Shown here one piece after another: positions 53,139 to 63,470 of a DNA stretch of 64,000 nt (the first letter of the stretch is position 1; the number at the start of each line of letters is the position of its first letter). The notes beneath the pieces were generated by a model. The model had not been told where the DNA came from. It searched no databases and saw only the letters and a program-made list of their open reading frames with translations. Made by a program: the position numbers and the translations under genes. The stretch comes from Oscillospiraceae bacterium MB08-C2-2 (GTDB lineage: Bacteria; Bacillota; Clostridia; Oscillospirales; Ruminococcaceae), in NCBI GenBank assembly GCA_035621215.1, contig CP141729.1, positions 1,138,944 to 1,202,943 on the forward strand. Reading direction: 5' to 3'.

Positions 53139-54092
53139 TTAACGATTCACAATAAAGGGGCATTCTTTTCCGCTGAGAACATCAATCAGATTCTGCACCG
53201 ACATATTGGCCATATTGTTCATAGCCTCGGCAGTGTGAGCAGCGGTGTGAGGAGTCAGCACTACATTATCCAAATCGAACAGAGGAATGTGCTTGGGAGG
53301 CTCATCCACAAAAGCATCAATTCCCATGCCGCCCAGATGCCCGGATTTGAGCAGCTCATAGGCTGCGCCATCATCAATAATACCGCCGCGGGCAGTGTTG
53401 ATAATGATAGCACCCTTCTTCATCTTGCTCATGGCCGCTTTATCCAGCAGGTTGAAGGTTTCGGGAGTGGCAGGCAGATGCAAGCTGATAAAATCAGACT
53501 GCTCCAACAACTCATCCAGAGAAACAGGGGTAATGTTGTTGCTCTTGGCATATTCCATGTTCATGAACGGATCATAAGCCAGAACCTTCATGGAAAAGCC
53601 CTGTGCACGCTTGGCAACACCCTTGCCGATAGCGCCCAAGCCCAGAATACCAATGGTCTTCTCATAAATTTCCACACCATCGGATTTAAGCCATTTATCT
53701 TCCTTCATGCCTTTATCCAGACGGGGAATTTCCCGGGCAACAGCCAGAAGCAAGCCTATTGCCAAATCAGCCACAGCCATGGCGTTGGCGCCGGGGGTAT
53801 TGGTAACCACAATGCCATTTTCCTTGGCGGCAGCAATATCTACACGATCATAGCCTACGCCATAACGGGAAACCACTTTCAGCTTGGGGCAGGCGTTCAG
53901 AACTCTGGTAGTAATAAAATCAATACCGGCTACCATACCATCACAATCCTGAAGCAGCTCTATCAGCTCGTCTTCTTCCAAGGGGCGGTGCTGGGGGTTG
54001 ATGACAATTTCATCCGCAAATTCCTTCAAAGCGGTCAGAGCAGGGATTTCCTCCTTGGATTTAAAGGAAGATGGTGTACAAAGCACTTTCAT
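53139..54092 (-). CDS. D-isomer-specific 2-hydroxyacid dehydrogenase (second copy)
   Basis: The 317-residue enzyme has SRYGVGYDRVDIAAAKENGI, Rossmann motif GILGLGAIGKGVA, catalytic Arg in INTARGGIID, Glu in AFVDEPP and His in TPHTAAHTAE. It has no ACT domain and is only partly similar to the dehydrogenase at 29220. The substrate is unknown. ATG 54092 follows AAAGGAA. Terminators on both sides make it a single-gene unit. Confidence 0.9.
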   Translation of the reverse strand: MKVLCTPSSFKSKEEIPALTALKEFADEIVINPQHRPLEEDELIELLQDCDGMVAGIDFITTRVLNACPKLKVVSRYGVGYDRVDIAAAKENGIVVTNTPGANAMAVADLAIGLLLAVAREIPRLDKGMKEDKWLKSDGVEIYEKTIGILGLGAIGKGVAKRAQGFSMKVLAYDPFMNMEYAKSNNITPVSLDELLEQSDFISLHLPATPETFNLLDKAAMSKMKKGAIIINTARGGIIDDGAAYELLKSGHLGGMGIDAFVDEPPKHIPLFDLDNVVLTPHTAAHTAEAMNNMANMSVQNLIDVLSGKECPFIVNR

Positions 54093-54492
54093 AATCAGCA
54101 TTCCTTTCCATTATTCTAATAACAGGCAAATCGGCACGGTCCGCACAGTCAAAAATCAGTCCCTTTACCGGATGCTGCTGAACGTTTACAAAACGCCCTC
54201 CCGCTTGCGGTGTATACAGGGAATAAGGCATCCCCCTATCATCTGCGGAGAGGCTATGTAAATACAAATTTAGTATACCAGCCTGCATGCTCCGTGTCAA
54301 CGGATTTTCTTCTCTTACCGGCCGTCTTCGCAAGAATTTGTTTAAAGAGATGCACACCCAATCGTTAGGGTTCTGCGAAATAGGGCTGTGCACTTTAAGC
54401 TGATTGTGATACAATTACCCAAGAAACGTGCGTAATAATATACCGCTTACAGCTCTAACAAAGTTTTCGCTATAAGATAAGGAGACTGCCAC

Positions 54493-55083
54493 TTGGATAT
54501 TATTGAAACCCGCCGCCTGCGTCTGCGGCCAATGGAAGAACCGGATGCTCCCGCCCTTTTTCTATGGGCCAGCAGCCCTCATGTGGGGCCGGATGCCGGA
54601 TGGAAGCCCCACCAAAATGAAGAAGAAAGCCTCCGGGTCATTCGCTCACTGAGAAAACAGGAGGAGCTATGGGCCATCGAAAGCCTGGATACCGCAGAAT
54701 TGCTGGGCAGTATCAGCCTGCGAGGCGATGCAAGGCGCCGCAGTGTTGCGGGTGCCTATTCCATGGGATATGCGCTGGCGGAAACAGCATGGGGCAACGG
54801 TTACATGACCGAAGCGGCCAAGGCGTTGGTTTCCTATACCTTTGAGGTGCATGGTGCACAGCTGCTTTCGGCAGATCATTACCCTCACAACCAGCGCTCC
54901 CGGCGGGTGATTGAAAAATGCGGCTTTTCCTATGAAGGTTTGCTGCGCAAGGCGGCCCAGCTCTATGATGGGCAGGTGCTGGATGTGCTGTGCTATTCCA
55001 TCACAAGAGAGGAATATGCCGCCGGTAAAAAGCACTCTCTTCCCTCACTCATTTCTCTCGGCGGAGCCAAGACTAAAAACTAA
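54493..55083 (+). CDS. GNAT-family N-acetyltransferase
   Basis: The 196-residue protein has the acetyltransferase_3 (RimJ/RimL) pattern: TRRLRLRPMEEPDAPALF at the start, GYALAETAWGNGYMTEA as the acetyl-CoA site, and NQRSRRVIEKCGFSYEG at the end of the fold. It acetylates an amine, substrate unknown. Start TTG 54493 follows GGAGA at 7 bases. Confidence 0.88.
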   Translation: MDIIETRRLRLRPMEEPDAPALFLWASSPHVGPDAGWKPHQNEEESLRVIRSLRKQEELWAIESLDTAELLGSISLRGDARRRSVAGAYSMGYALAETAWGNGYMTEAAKALVSYTFEVHGAQLLSADHYPHNQRSRRVIEKCGFSYEGLLRKAAQLYDGQVLDVLCYSITREEYAAGKKHSLPSLISLGGAKTKN

Positions 55084-55127
55084 CTGGTTTTGGATATACC
55101 CAACACTTTCTCAATTTACCAACAACA

Positions 55128-55153
55128 AAAGCCGTCCTTTAAAAGACGGCTAA
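55128..55153 (-). terminator. Terminator between GNAT and DeoR genes
   Basis: AGCCGTC/GACGGCT stem with an 8-base loop; TTTGTTG follows on the minus strand. It serves the DeoR gene, though 110 bp past its stop. Confidence 0.5.
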
Positions 55154-55261
55154 AAGGGCGACCAAAACTGAGTCATTGATCGAAACGTTTTTTATTCAGT
55201 TTACTAAGCTTTATTAAGTAAAATAAGCTTCTCTAACCAACACTCTTGTAAGTGCCAGAGG

Positions 55262-56020
55262 TCATTCTGCCACATAGAGAGCCTGATTGTTGCCTCTAAG
55301 ATGGCTGAGAATGCTATCCGGGGGCTGTTGATCGGTAATCATGGCGTTCACGTGTTTGAGAGAGCAAAAGGTCATCAGGGAAACCACATAAAACTTGCTG
55401 GCATCCACCAACAGATAAACCTGCTGGCTGTTTTGCGCCACCATGCGCTTAATATCATACTCTAAAGGAGAAGAATGCGTCACATCCCCATTGCTGGAAA
55501 TACCGGTGGAACTCATAAACGCTTTGCTGATATTAAAACTTTGCAGCACATCAACAGCACTTGGGCCCACAAAAGACAGTGTCTTGCGATCAAGGGTACC
55601 GGATAAAGAGAGCACATTGATGTTTTTATAACGCACGGCCCGAACAATCACCTCCAAATTATTGGTGATGATGGTCAGGTTGGGGACATTCTTTAAAAAC
55701 TCGATCATATGCCGGGTAGTGGTACCCGAATCGATAAAGATAACATCTCCATCCTCAACCAGCTGAGCAGCTTTGGCTGCTATACGCTTTTTGGCCGCCA
55801 AATTGCGAACATTGCGCTCATCAAAGGAGGTCATTTCCTTAGCAGTACGGACACTGACCCCGCCATATATTTTACGGATGGTTCCCCGGGCCACAATTTC
55901 ATCCACATCCCGGCGAATTGTATTCTTGGAAACACCGAATTTCTGGCACAAATTATCCAGCGATACAGTACCATTTTCAAAAATGTAGTTTTCAATCTCG
56001 TTAATTCGTTTGGAACGCAT
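55262..56020 (-). CDS. DeoR-family transcriptional regulator
   Basis: The 252-residue protein has the N-terminal HTH (ENGTVSLDNLCQKFGVSKNTIRRDVDEI) and C-terminal DeoRC sugar-phosphate-binding domain (DGDVIFIDSGTTTRHMIEFL, DASKF). DeoR proteins respond to phosphorylated sugars. No catabolic operon adjoins, so the target is unknown; fucose and nucleoside genes are farther away. ATG 56020 follows GAAAGGTGA; upstream ATG-like codons are not preferred. Confidence 0.92.
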   Translation of the reverse strand: MRSKRINEIENYIFENGTVSLDNLCQKFGVSKNTIRRDVDEIVARGTIRKIYGGVSVRTAKEMTSFDERNVRNLAAKKRIAAKAAQLVEDGDVIFIDSGTTTRHMIEFLKNVPNLTIITNNLEVIVRAVRYKNINVLSLSGTLDRKTLSFVGPSAVDVLQSFNISKAFMSSTGISSNGDVTHSSPLEYDIKRMVAQNSQQVYLLVDASKFYVVSLMTFCSLKHVNAMITDQQPPDSILSHLRGNNQALYVAE

Positions 56021-56416
56021 ATCAGCGTCACCTTTCCCGTCAGCTGCCGGAGCAGCCAAGCATACGATGATAGTCTAGCTATTTAAGTATACATGTAAAG
56101 CAAATGCTAGTCAAGTTTCAGATATATTTAATTCGCATTCAACTGTTTTTCAGCAGTATATCTTAATTTTTTTGCAATTTTATTGTATATATTGTCGAAT
56201 AAAGCTGTAAAAATAAGTGGGGTTTATAGTATAAGCGAATGGATTCGGGAGGATTACGCCAATAATTCTCCAAGTTGTACTTTATAATTACCCAATTGAT
56301 TCCAATAATATATCCAAGAAGAACTCATTTTTCGATTTGTCAATAGCTTTTTATCGCCGCCACTCTGTCAATACGCCAAATATGGGATGAAAGAAATAGC
56401 AGAGAAGGCAAATTCT

Positions 56417-57223
56417 TCAGTTTAAAAAATCCATAAGGGTTTTGTTGAAAACTTCCGGCTGATCACAATTTAAAGCGTGGCCGCTCTGATCGAAGGGATA
56501 GAGAACGCTTTGGGCAATTTCCCGATGCAGCACCTCCGCCATAGAAAAGGAGCATATTCGATCCAACCTTCCATGTAAAATGCCGCAGGGTACACAAATG
56601 GATTTCAAATCCGCCTGCACATCTTCATCCCGAAGGGCCTCCAACGCCTTAATGGTGGAATATCCCGCTGCTTCCAAGCAAAGGGAGCGCATCCATTCTT
56701 TAAAGGCCGCAGGCGGATTGGAGGCAAAAAGCTGCTCCACAAACTCCCGGACCGTTTCCGGGCGGTCCTGATAAAGACTTGTGATAATGGAATTGACTTC
56801 CGCAAGGGTTTTTCCATAGGGGTAGCCGGGCCTCTGCACAAAGGAGGGAGCCGCCGCACCGCACAGAGCCAGCTTCTGAACCCGATACCCTTTATACCTT
56901 GCCATATAGCGGATGCAGATCGCTGCACCCATGGAAAAGCCAATAAGCTGCACGCTCGGCACCCCAAGGGAACAGATCACGCTGTGGAGATCATCCGCCA
57001 TACGGTTATAGCCATAGCCATCCCATGGCCGGTCAGAGCCGCCAAAGCCTCTCAGATCAAGCAGCACACACCGATAGCCCATTTCGGGCAGGACATTGGT
57101 TTGCAGCTCATACATATCCATACTTAGGGGCCAGCCGTGCACAAACACACAGGTTTTGCTGCCCCGGGGGTTGATATCCGAAATTTGCAGACGAACATTG
57201 CGTTCCACACACAAATAATACAT
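56417..57223 (-). CDS. Alpha/beta hydrolase
   Basis: The 268-residue protein has the oxyanion motif VFVHGWPLSMDMYE, nucleophile Ser in LIGFSMGAAICI, Asp in LHGRLDRI and His in QSGHALNCDQPE. The set is complete, so an active ester- or C-C-hydrolase or haloperoxidase-like enzyme is likely; substrate unknown. ATG 57223 follows GGGAGG at 7 bases. The gap to DeoR (56021-56416) shows no gene. Confidence 0.9.
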   Translation of the reverse strand: MYYLCVERNVRLQISDINPRGSKTCVFVHGWPLSMDMYELQTNVLPEMGYRCVLLDLRGFGGSDRPWDGYGYNRMADDLHSVICSLGVPSVQLIGFSMGAAICIRYMARYKGYRVQKLALCGAAAPSFVQRPGYPYGKTLAEVNSIITSLYQDRPETVREFVEQLFASNPPAAFKEWMRSLCLEAAGYSTIKALEALRDEDVQADLKSICVPCGILHGRLDRICSFSMAEVLHREIAQSVLYPFDQSGHALNCDQPEVFNKTLMDFLN

Positions 57224-57400
57224 ACAGCAGCCTCCCATTTCAAGCGGATACCTTGCAAGTGCTGATCCTGTCTAACCCTATGCGCTCAGGGAAGTCCGCT
57301 AGAACCACTATGCTGTCATTTTTCTTGGTGGAGTTGCGCAAACAGCTTGGACGATGTATACTTGCCCTGAAACCACTCAAAGCAAGGAGGAGAAAACGCT

Positions 57401-58642
57401 GTGAATGCAAAGCAAGACCGTGTCATCCTGCACTGTGACTGCAACGCTTTTTTTGCCAGCGTGGCGGAAATTTCTCATCCTGAGCTTCGCAAAGTACCCA
57501 TGGCCATCTGCGGTGATCCAGAGAGCCGCCGGGGCATCATTCTGGCCAAAAATCAGCTGGCCAAAGGCTTTGATGTTCAAACCACCGATACAGTCTGGCA
57601 GGCACGCCAGAAATGCCCGGAGCTGGTGCTGATGGCCGCTCAGCATCACCTCTATTCCCACTACTCCCGTATCATCAACAGCATTTATGAGCAGTATACC
57701 GATCAGGTGGAGCGCTTTGGTATTGATGAAAGCTTTTTGGATGTAACCGGCAGCCTGCACCTGTTTGGCGGCGACGGTGTGGCGCTGGCCCATCAAATCC
57801 GCAGGCGTGTGGAAAAGGAAGTGGGCCTGACCATTTCTGTGGGCGTATCCTACAACAAAATTTTTGCTAAGCTGGGCTCGGATTACAAAAAGCCCAACGC
57901 TGTCACCCACATCAGCCGCGAGAATTACCATGAAATTGTCTGGCCTCTCCCCGCCTCTGCCATGCTGATGGTGGGGAAAGCCACGCAGGAAAGCTTGGAT
58001 AAGCTGTATATCCACACCATTGGAGAGCTTGCTGTTGCGGACGAAGAAATGCTCAGCAGGCGGCTGGGAAAGATCGGTTCCCAGCTGCACCTTTACGCCA
58101 ACGGCTTGGAAGATAGCCCGGTGCTCCATGCCGGTGAGGAACCGGAGCTCCAGTCGGTGGGCAACGGCATGACCTTTCGCCGTGACTTGGTGACTCAGGA
58201 GGATATCAAAACGGGCCTGACCGCTTTGGCAGACAGCGTTGCGGTGCGTCTGCGCAAGGCGGGGCTCCAATGCATGACTTTGCAGGTTACCATTAAGGAT
58301 ACCAACTTGAAGGTGATTACCCGGCAGAGAGGTCTGAGAAACCCCACCTTTCTGGCGGCAGAGCTGGCCCGGGAGGGGCTTGAAATTGTGCTTGCTTCTT
58401 GGAAAATCGGCGTGCCCATCCGCATGCTGACTCTGACTGCCTCCAAGCTGGTGCCTATCGGCGAGGCCCCCACACAGCTTTCGCTGTTTGAAGCCAATGC
58501 TCCGGCGGATACTGCCCGCAGGGAACAGCTTGAAAAGGCTATGGACCGCATCCGTGACCGTTTTGGTGCTGAAAGCATCTCGCCCGGCAGCATTCTGAAA
58601 AACGATTTGGGCATTCAGGATCATCACGAAAAAGAGGATTAA
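57401..58642 (+). CDS. dinB: DNA polymerase IV (Y-family)
   Basis: The 413-residue translesion polymerase has the catalytic motif HCDCNAFFASV (Asp13), RFGIDESFLDVT (about 105-115), the GVSYNKIFAKLGSDYKKP fingers motif, HhH region and little-finger domain. A beta-clamp-binding motif QLSLF is at 359-363. GTG 57401 follows AAGGAGG. No LexA box was recognised in 57224-57400. Confidence 0.96.
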   Translation: MNAKQDRVILHCDCNAFFASVAEISHPELRKVPMAICGDPESRRGIILAKNQLAKGFDVQTTDTVWQARQKCPELVLMAAQHHLYSHYSRIINSIYEQYTDQVERFGIDESFLDVTGSLHLFGGDGVALAHQIRRRVEKEVGLTISVGVSYNKIFAKLGSDYKKPNAVTHISRENYHEIVWPLPASAMLMVGKATQESLDKLYIHTIGELAVADEEMLSRRLGKIGSQLHLYANGLEDSPVLHAGEEPELQSVGNGMTFRRDLVTQEDIKTGLTALADSVAVRLRKAGLQCMTLQVTIKDTNLKVITRQRGLRNPTFLAAELAREGLEIVLASWKIGVPIRMLTLTASKLVPIGEAPTQLSLFEANAPADTARREQLEKAMDRIRDRFGAESISPGSILKNDLGIQDHHEKED

Positions 58643-58665
58643 AACCCTTTCTTGCTCTAAGAAAT

Positions 58666-58715
58666 AAAAAAGCGCAGACCTCGCACCAATCAAGGTGAAG
58701 GGTCTGCGCTTCTTT
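58666..58715. terminator. Bidirectional terminator between dinB and yfhO-like gene
   Basis: AAGCGCAGACC pairs with GGTCTGCGCTT across a 19-base loop; A/T tracts flank both sides. Confidence 0.75.
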
Positions 58716-58730
58716 CGTGATGCAGTCGGT

Positions 58731-61310
58731 TTATTTCTGCTTTTGCCGACGGCTGAAAACCCAGATACATACAGCGGTGCTGATTCCCAAGAAAGAAAGG
58801 AACAAGCCGGTATTCCATCCGGCCGGTGTATAGACCATTTCCACCGTATGCTCGCCTTGTGTCACCGGAACGCCCAGAAAAACTTCTGCTACAGCTTCGG
58901 TGGGAATTTCTTTGCCATCCACCTTCACTCGCCAACCATTATCAAAAGGGATGGTGGTGGTGATAATCCCATCGTCGGGAGCGGATAAAGTTCCCCGGAG
59001 GGTGCGGTCATCAAAATAAGAAAGCTCCATAGCACTCTCATTGGCCTGCTTAGCCGCTTGCGCCAGCAGTTCTGTATCCATACAGTAAAAATCAGCCGAT
59101 TGATAGCGCAGGCGGTCGGAATTCACATTAAAAGTAAGGTTTATATTTTCTTCGCTGCCCAATGTCAGCACTCCATCGTGGCGGTAAGAGAAATAAGGCC
59201 CAGCCTCCCTATTGTTAATAAAGGTATCCGCCGCCTTGAAATATTTGTTTTTATAAACCTTGATCAAACCATAGGCCGGCTTTCTCTGGGGGTTTTCCAC
59301 GATAAAACGCAGCTTGGCTCCATCCAGCAAGCTCAGCTTCTCCATTTGAGTAAAGTCTTCGGCTTCAATCTTTTGCAGGTTCGCTGCTTTGATATCCGAA
59401 ACCTCCAGCGGTGTAAAGATATCGTCGTATTCCTCTCCCAAAAGAGAGCTGAGGAGATAATTCTGAGCCACAAACGCATCGTAGCCCTCCAAGGAAATAC
59501 CAACAACATCCTCGTTGGCAAAGAATGCCATCGGGAACACAGCGGGGTTCTCATACACATAGGTTTGGCCATCGTAATCCAGAAGGGTATAGTGATTCTC
59601 CAGAGGGGTTTCCGACAAGATATATTTGATACCCAGCAGGGAATTGGTCACAGGAGTGGCTGTATTAAAGCGCACCTCATTGATGGTGCCGATATCATAG
59701 CCCAAAAGGTGAAGCAGGCGGTTGAGGCGTTGGTCGGTGGTGGTGCTGTAGTGGGAAATCCCCCTATAGCCCAGCCCCATTCCCCCATTGGCGGAGCGCA
59801 GCTTTGTCAGCTCCATGCGGTAAAGCCCTTGATCCTGCTGCTGGAGCTTCTTGACAACCGGTTCATACTGCTGGCGATACTCTGTATAGCTTTGATATTC
59901 GGTATAGCCGAACTGTTTGGAAATGCCATCAATAATTGTAAAGGAATTGAGATAGGTTTCGCAGCAGATCACGGTGAGCATAAACACCGCCAGCACTCTG
60001 GCATTGTAACCGGAGCGCCCTGCCATAAACAGAAGAATGGTATAAATCAGCGCAAAAAGCCCCGTAACAACAAGCTGCTGCCAAGTGACCTCTTCGAACT
60101 GCTCCAAAGCCACCAGCCCCAAAATCAACAGCAAAATACCACAGGCCACCCCCAGCACTTTAGCGCTGATTTGCTCAATATGGCTGACACAGCGAAGCCC
60201 CATATGCAGCAGTAAAAATCCGAAAACGAAGGAATAACGTGCGGGATACCAAGTGGGATATTCAAAGGCGTGCCATGCCAAATCCAAAGCACTGTAGGAA
60301 AAGCTCACCAGCATAAAAAGGGTGAACAGGCCAAAAATCACCTTTTCCCGCCCGGATATGGCCTTGCTGAGGAAGAAGACAATCACCAGCAGCAGTGCCA
60401 GCGTTGTGCAGAAAATATTGGGTGAGCCTGAATTGGTCAGCGAATCATAGGCACCCACTGTCATTTTGGCCATCAGTTCAGTGAAGGTATAAGTCAGCTT
60501 GTGGGTAATGGTAAGCTCCCACATGCCCTCCTGCCCGTCCCGCAGGTTCATAAAGGCAGGCAGCAAAAGAGCGGCACAGCAGCAGGCCGCTAAAAAAGCC
60601 GAACCAACAAAGCGCCCCAGCTTAGCCAGATACTCCCGAAAGCTGTGGCTGTAGCGGCTATCCGCAAAATAAACGGCAGTGAAGTAGAGGAAAATAAAAA
60701 CCCCAGCCATAAAAGAAATATAGTAGGTGGTGATAAAGATATAGATCAGGCTGAGAAAGAAAAGCCTGCACTTATTTTCCCGCAGAAGCTTTTCCGCTCC
60801 CATGGCCACCAGCGGCAAAAAGGCTACTACATCCAGCCACATCAGATTGGAGGTATAGGCCAGATTGTAAGAAAGAAGGCTGTAAGCCACCGAAAAAGCG
60901 ACGTTCATATGCCCCTTCAATTCAAAGGTATAACGGGTATAACTCGAAAAAAGCAGCCCGGCCAAGCCCAGTTTGAGCAAGGTCATAAGCAATACGGCCT
61001 CAGTGATTTTCTCCAACGGAAACAATACAACCAGCAGCAAAAAAGGGCTTGCCGTATAAAAGGCCACCAGCCCCAGCATATCCAGCCCCATGCCCATATT
61101 CCAGGAGCGAAGAAGACTCCCCTCTCCCCGGAAAAAACGGTGAATCTGCGCATAATAGTCAATGTATTCGCTATCCATATCCAGAGTCAGCAAAGTGCTG
61201 TCTCCAAAAGGGTAGGCGCCTAAAATCATAAATACAGCCAGAGCAATGGCCACCGGCAGAATAAAAGCCAGAAAAAGCTCCCATCGGCCGATTCTGTTCT
61301 TTAAATGCAT
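58731..61310 (-). CDS. YfhO-family integral membrane protein
   Basis: The 859-residue protein has about 12-14 membrane segments in the N-terminal 460 residues (GAYPFGDSTLLTLDMDSEY near the start, MNVAFSVAYSLLSYNLAYT) and a large extracytoplasmic C-terminal part ending in a final membrane helix. YfhO members are GT-C-like proteins that decorate cell-wall polymers such as lipoteichoic acid, so glycosylation of an envelope polymer is inferred. Start ATG 61310 follows AAAGGAGA. Confidence 0.88.
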   Translation of the reverse strand: MHLKNRIGRWELFLAFILPVAIALAVFMILGAYPFGDSTLLTLDMDSEYIDYYAQIHRFFRGEGSLLRSWNMGMGLDMLGLVAFYTASPFLLLVVLFPLEKITEAVLLMTLLKLGLAGLLFSSYTRYTFELKGHMNVAFSVAYSLLSYNLAYTSNLMWLDVVAFLPLVAMGAEKLLRENKCRLFFLSLIYIFITTYYISFMAGVFIFLYFTAVYFADSRYSHSFREYLAKLGRFVGSAFLAACCCAALLLPAFMNLRDGQEGMWELTITHKLTYTFTELMAKMTVGAYDSLTNSGSPNIFCTTLALLLVIVFFLSKAISGREKVIFGLFTLFMLVSFSYSALDLAWHAFEYPTWYPARYSFVFGFLLLHMGLRCVSHIEQISAKVLGVACGILLLILGLVALEQFEEVTWQQLVVTGLFALIYTILLFMAGRSGYNARVLAVFMLTVICCETYLNSFTIIDGISKQFGYTEYQSYTEYRQQYEPVVKKLQQQDQGLYRMELTKLRSANGGMGLGYRGISHYSTTTDQRLNRLLHLLGYDIGTINEVRFNTATPVTNSLLGIKYILSETPLENHYTLLDYDGQTYVYENPAVFPMAFFANEDVVGISLEGYDAFVAQNYLLSSLLGEEYDDIFTPLEVSDIKAANLQKIEAEDFTQMEKLSLLDGAKLRFIVENPQRKPAYGLIKVYKNKYFKAADTFINNREAGPYFSYRHDGVLTLGSEENINLTFNVNSDRLRYQSADFYCMDTELLAQAAKQANESAMELSYFDDRTLRGTLSAPDDGIITTTIPFDNGWRVKVDGKEIPTEAVAEVFLGVPVTQGEHTVEMVYTPAGWNTGLFLSFLGISTAVCIWVFSRRQKQK

Positions 61311-61957
61311 CTTTTCATGTTCTCCTTTGATTTGCTACAGCCAATCCAAAAGGCCGGACAGAAATCTCGTTGTCGTTTTCTTGGCCCTATGTCCTGTACC
61401 CAAAAAAACCGCTTTCTATTATACTATGTATTTTTTTCTCAATTATAGTAGAATTCGTTTTTCACTGTGATTTAAAATGTTTTCTATCCTGAGAATGCAC
61501 CTCCACATCAAGCCTAGTTTTATGGATTGTGCAAATAACTTTATACAATACCGCTCCAGCAAAACAGACCCTATATTTAAAGCCGTTTTGATTGTATGCA
61601 GGCCGCACGCTTATGCCTGCCGGTGCACCTCCGATTACATCTGTATGGCTTGGGATCAACAGCGCTGTTTCGAGGCAAATACAATCAGCCCCGGCAGCAA
61701 AGGAAAAAAATTCACTATTTCGAAAAAGCCTTTTGTTGCTTAATAAATTAAAAATGAAAATTCCGCAACAAAAACCCCGGCCATAAGCCGGGGTCAGGCT
61801 GTTCGTCTTCCTGCAAAAGCATTTGCAGGAAATCCCTTGCAATTTATTAAAATTGCGGTTCTAGCCAAACGTATATGCTTATAATTTCACAGAACAAAAT
61901 TACACTTTAAGACTCTATTACTATAAAGCCCCCAAGTTAGTTTTGTCAAGAGCCAAT
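61311..61957. other. 650-bp gap with terminator and no convincing gene
   Basis: Open frames 61477-61743 (plus) and 61462-61842 (minus) encode protein sequences with no recognisable motif and no ribosome binding site. The hairpin ACCCCGGC/GCCGGGGT (about 61773-61792) with five T on the minus strand would terminate the membrane protein gene at 61958. Confidence 0.5.
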
Positions 61958-63016
61958 TTAACGAGCCACCGGCCTTGTGGGATCAGCAGGCTGCCGTGGC
62001 CGAGCAGCCGCAGGTCTTGCGCCTGCCGCCCCAGAACGAACAGCGGCCGTGCGGGTAACCTCTGCCGCCGGATTGGGGATATAGCAGCCATGCAGCAAAA
62101 AGCCAGTCAGCAGGCCAAACAGCAGCAGGCTGACGCCTCTATCCAGTGCCATGGCCATACGCACATCCGCAGGAATCAGCGGCGAAGGCCCCAACAGCAT
62201 GGCGGCATCCGATAAAAACAGCAAAGCCACCAGCACCATATAGCTCAACCGCTTATCCAAAAAAGAGCGTAGGGGAACCACCGCAATCAGAGCATAGGCC
62301 AATCCTTTGAGAAGAAGCACCGGAATCAAGCGGATATTTGTGAGCAATACATTAACCAGCTCCGTATCCATTCCTTGGTTTTCAGCTACACCAGAAAAGA
62401 AAACCCGTGCAGCCTCAAAGCGCCATTGCAGAAAATACCAGCTTACAAAATACAGGACCACATAAACAACGGTGAGCAGAAGTATTTTCAGAAGAAGCCC
62501 CACGACATTCAGCTGATAGCCTGATTTAACTCTGGCCTTTTCGCCATTGGAATCCAATTTGGGGATGCATAAAAAGGCAAGGAGCAAAAGCAGAGCACTA
62601 ACCACCATTCCTCCTGCCACTGAGACCAGTGTATCGTTGAAGGATGCTGTGCCGGGCGTGCCCTGAAGCAGCAGGCCGCTGAAATTAGGGATAACACACC
62701 ATGCGCCAAAGCAGGCAAGCAGCAAGGGCAAAAACAGCTTTGGGCCCCTGCCCTCTCCTTCTGAGGCCCCAATAACCGCCGCAGTGGAGCAAATAAAGGC
62801 CCCTGCCATCATAAAGCCATATTCCCGAAGGGAAGGAAGCAGCGCGGCAATCTTTTCCCGGTGCTCGCCCGAATAGGGAAGCAGCAGTTGAATAAATACC
62901 ATAAACGAAGTATATACCACCGCTAAAAGCAGCGCCACAGGTATCTGCCGAAGTATATCGGATGGTGACGAAAGATCAGCTGGCCGGCCGGTGGATCGCA
63001 AAGTATTATTAGCCAT
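61958..63016 (-). CDS. Uncharacterised polytopic membrane protein
   Basis: The 352-residue protein has about eight predicted membrane segments (about 25-46, 66-84, 93-109, 128-151, 172-197, 227-247, 256-275, 292-310) and a C-terminal Ala/Arg/Pro-rich basic tail, RSGAAGARPAAARPRQPADP. I recognise no family. Expected to be in the cytoplasmic membrane. ATG 63016 follows GGAGG at 8 bases. Confidence 0.75.
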   Translation of the reverse strand: MANNTLRSTGRPADLSSPSDILRQIPVALLLAVVYTSFMVFIQLLLPYSGEHREKIAALLPSLREYGFMMAGAFICSTAAVIGASEGEGRGPKLFLPLLLACFGAWCVIPNFSGLLLQGTPGTASFNDTLVSVAGGMVVSALLLLLAFLCIPKLDSNGEKARVKSGYQLNVVGLLLKILLLTVVYVVLYFVSWYFLQWRFEAARVFFSGVAENQGMDTELVNVLLTNIRLIPVLLLKGLAYALIAVVPLRSFLDKRLSYMVLVALLFLSDAAMLLGPSPLIPADVRMAMALDRGVSLLLFGLLTGFLLHGCYIPNPAAEVTRTAAVRSGAAGARPAAARPRQPADPTRPVAR

Positions 63017-63309
63017 TATTTATTCCTCCAACCCCCCTGTGGTGTATCCGGGAGCCCCAATTCTATATTTTAAAAACCCAGTGAGCTGCCAATTAAGCGT
63101 ATCACTGCTTTACATGACTACTATTTATATACTTCGTCACTTATCCCAGAAACTGAACGCGGCAATGTGGAATTTTTCTGAAGTTTTCCTTCTTTCGCCA
63201 ACAACCCGCTGAATACCTTTGCTGTTTTTTCCATCTCTGTGAATTTAAGCGCATTGCTTTTTAACTAAAAAACGCAAGGCTTTTCGGTCAAAAACCAATA
63301 TAATATGTA

Positions 63310-63338
63310 TTGACAACCAATTAAATCAGTATTATAAT
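63310..63338 (+). promoter_or_regulatory. Perfect consensus promoter of the alcohol dehydrogenase
   Basis: TTGACA (63310-63315), 17 bp, TATAAT (63333-63338), both exact consensus. The predicted start is near 63345, leaving a leader of about 125 bases. Confidence 0.85.
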
Positions 63339-63402
63339 ATCGATATAGTCCTCTTATTTATAGAGAGGCTAGATTAAAGGTTGTTTTCTTTTTTAAGCTT
63401 GT

Positions 63403-63420
63403 TTGTTAAATAATTATCCA
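63403..63420 (+). promoter_or_regulatory. Possible Rex operator
   Basis: TTGTTAA-ATAA-TTATCCA matches the Rex consensus TTGTTAANNNNTTAACAA except at two positions in the right half. It lies at about +58 of the predicted transcript. Rex is an NADH-sensing repressor of fermentation genes. Confidence 0.5.
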
Positions 63421-63470
63421 AATCCCTGTACACCCCGAAACCCGAATAAATCAGCAGGAGGTTTATCAGA

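Noticed and set aside
53139-54092. Serine-pathway phosphoglycerate dehydrogenase (serA)
   Set aside because: The length is 317 residues with no ACT domain and no serC neighbour, so only a general 2-hydroxyacid dehydrogenase is supported.
57377-58693. A 438-codon minus-strand open frame opposite dinB, longer than dinB itself
   Set aside because: Its translation is a mirror of the polymerase gene with low-complexity His/Gln content; dinB has all family motifs and a good ribosome binding site.
59058-60215. A 385-codon plus-strand open frame opposite the YfhO-like gene
   Set aside because: Antisense artefact of a membrane protein gene; no ribosome binding site.
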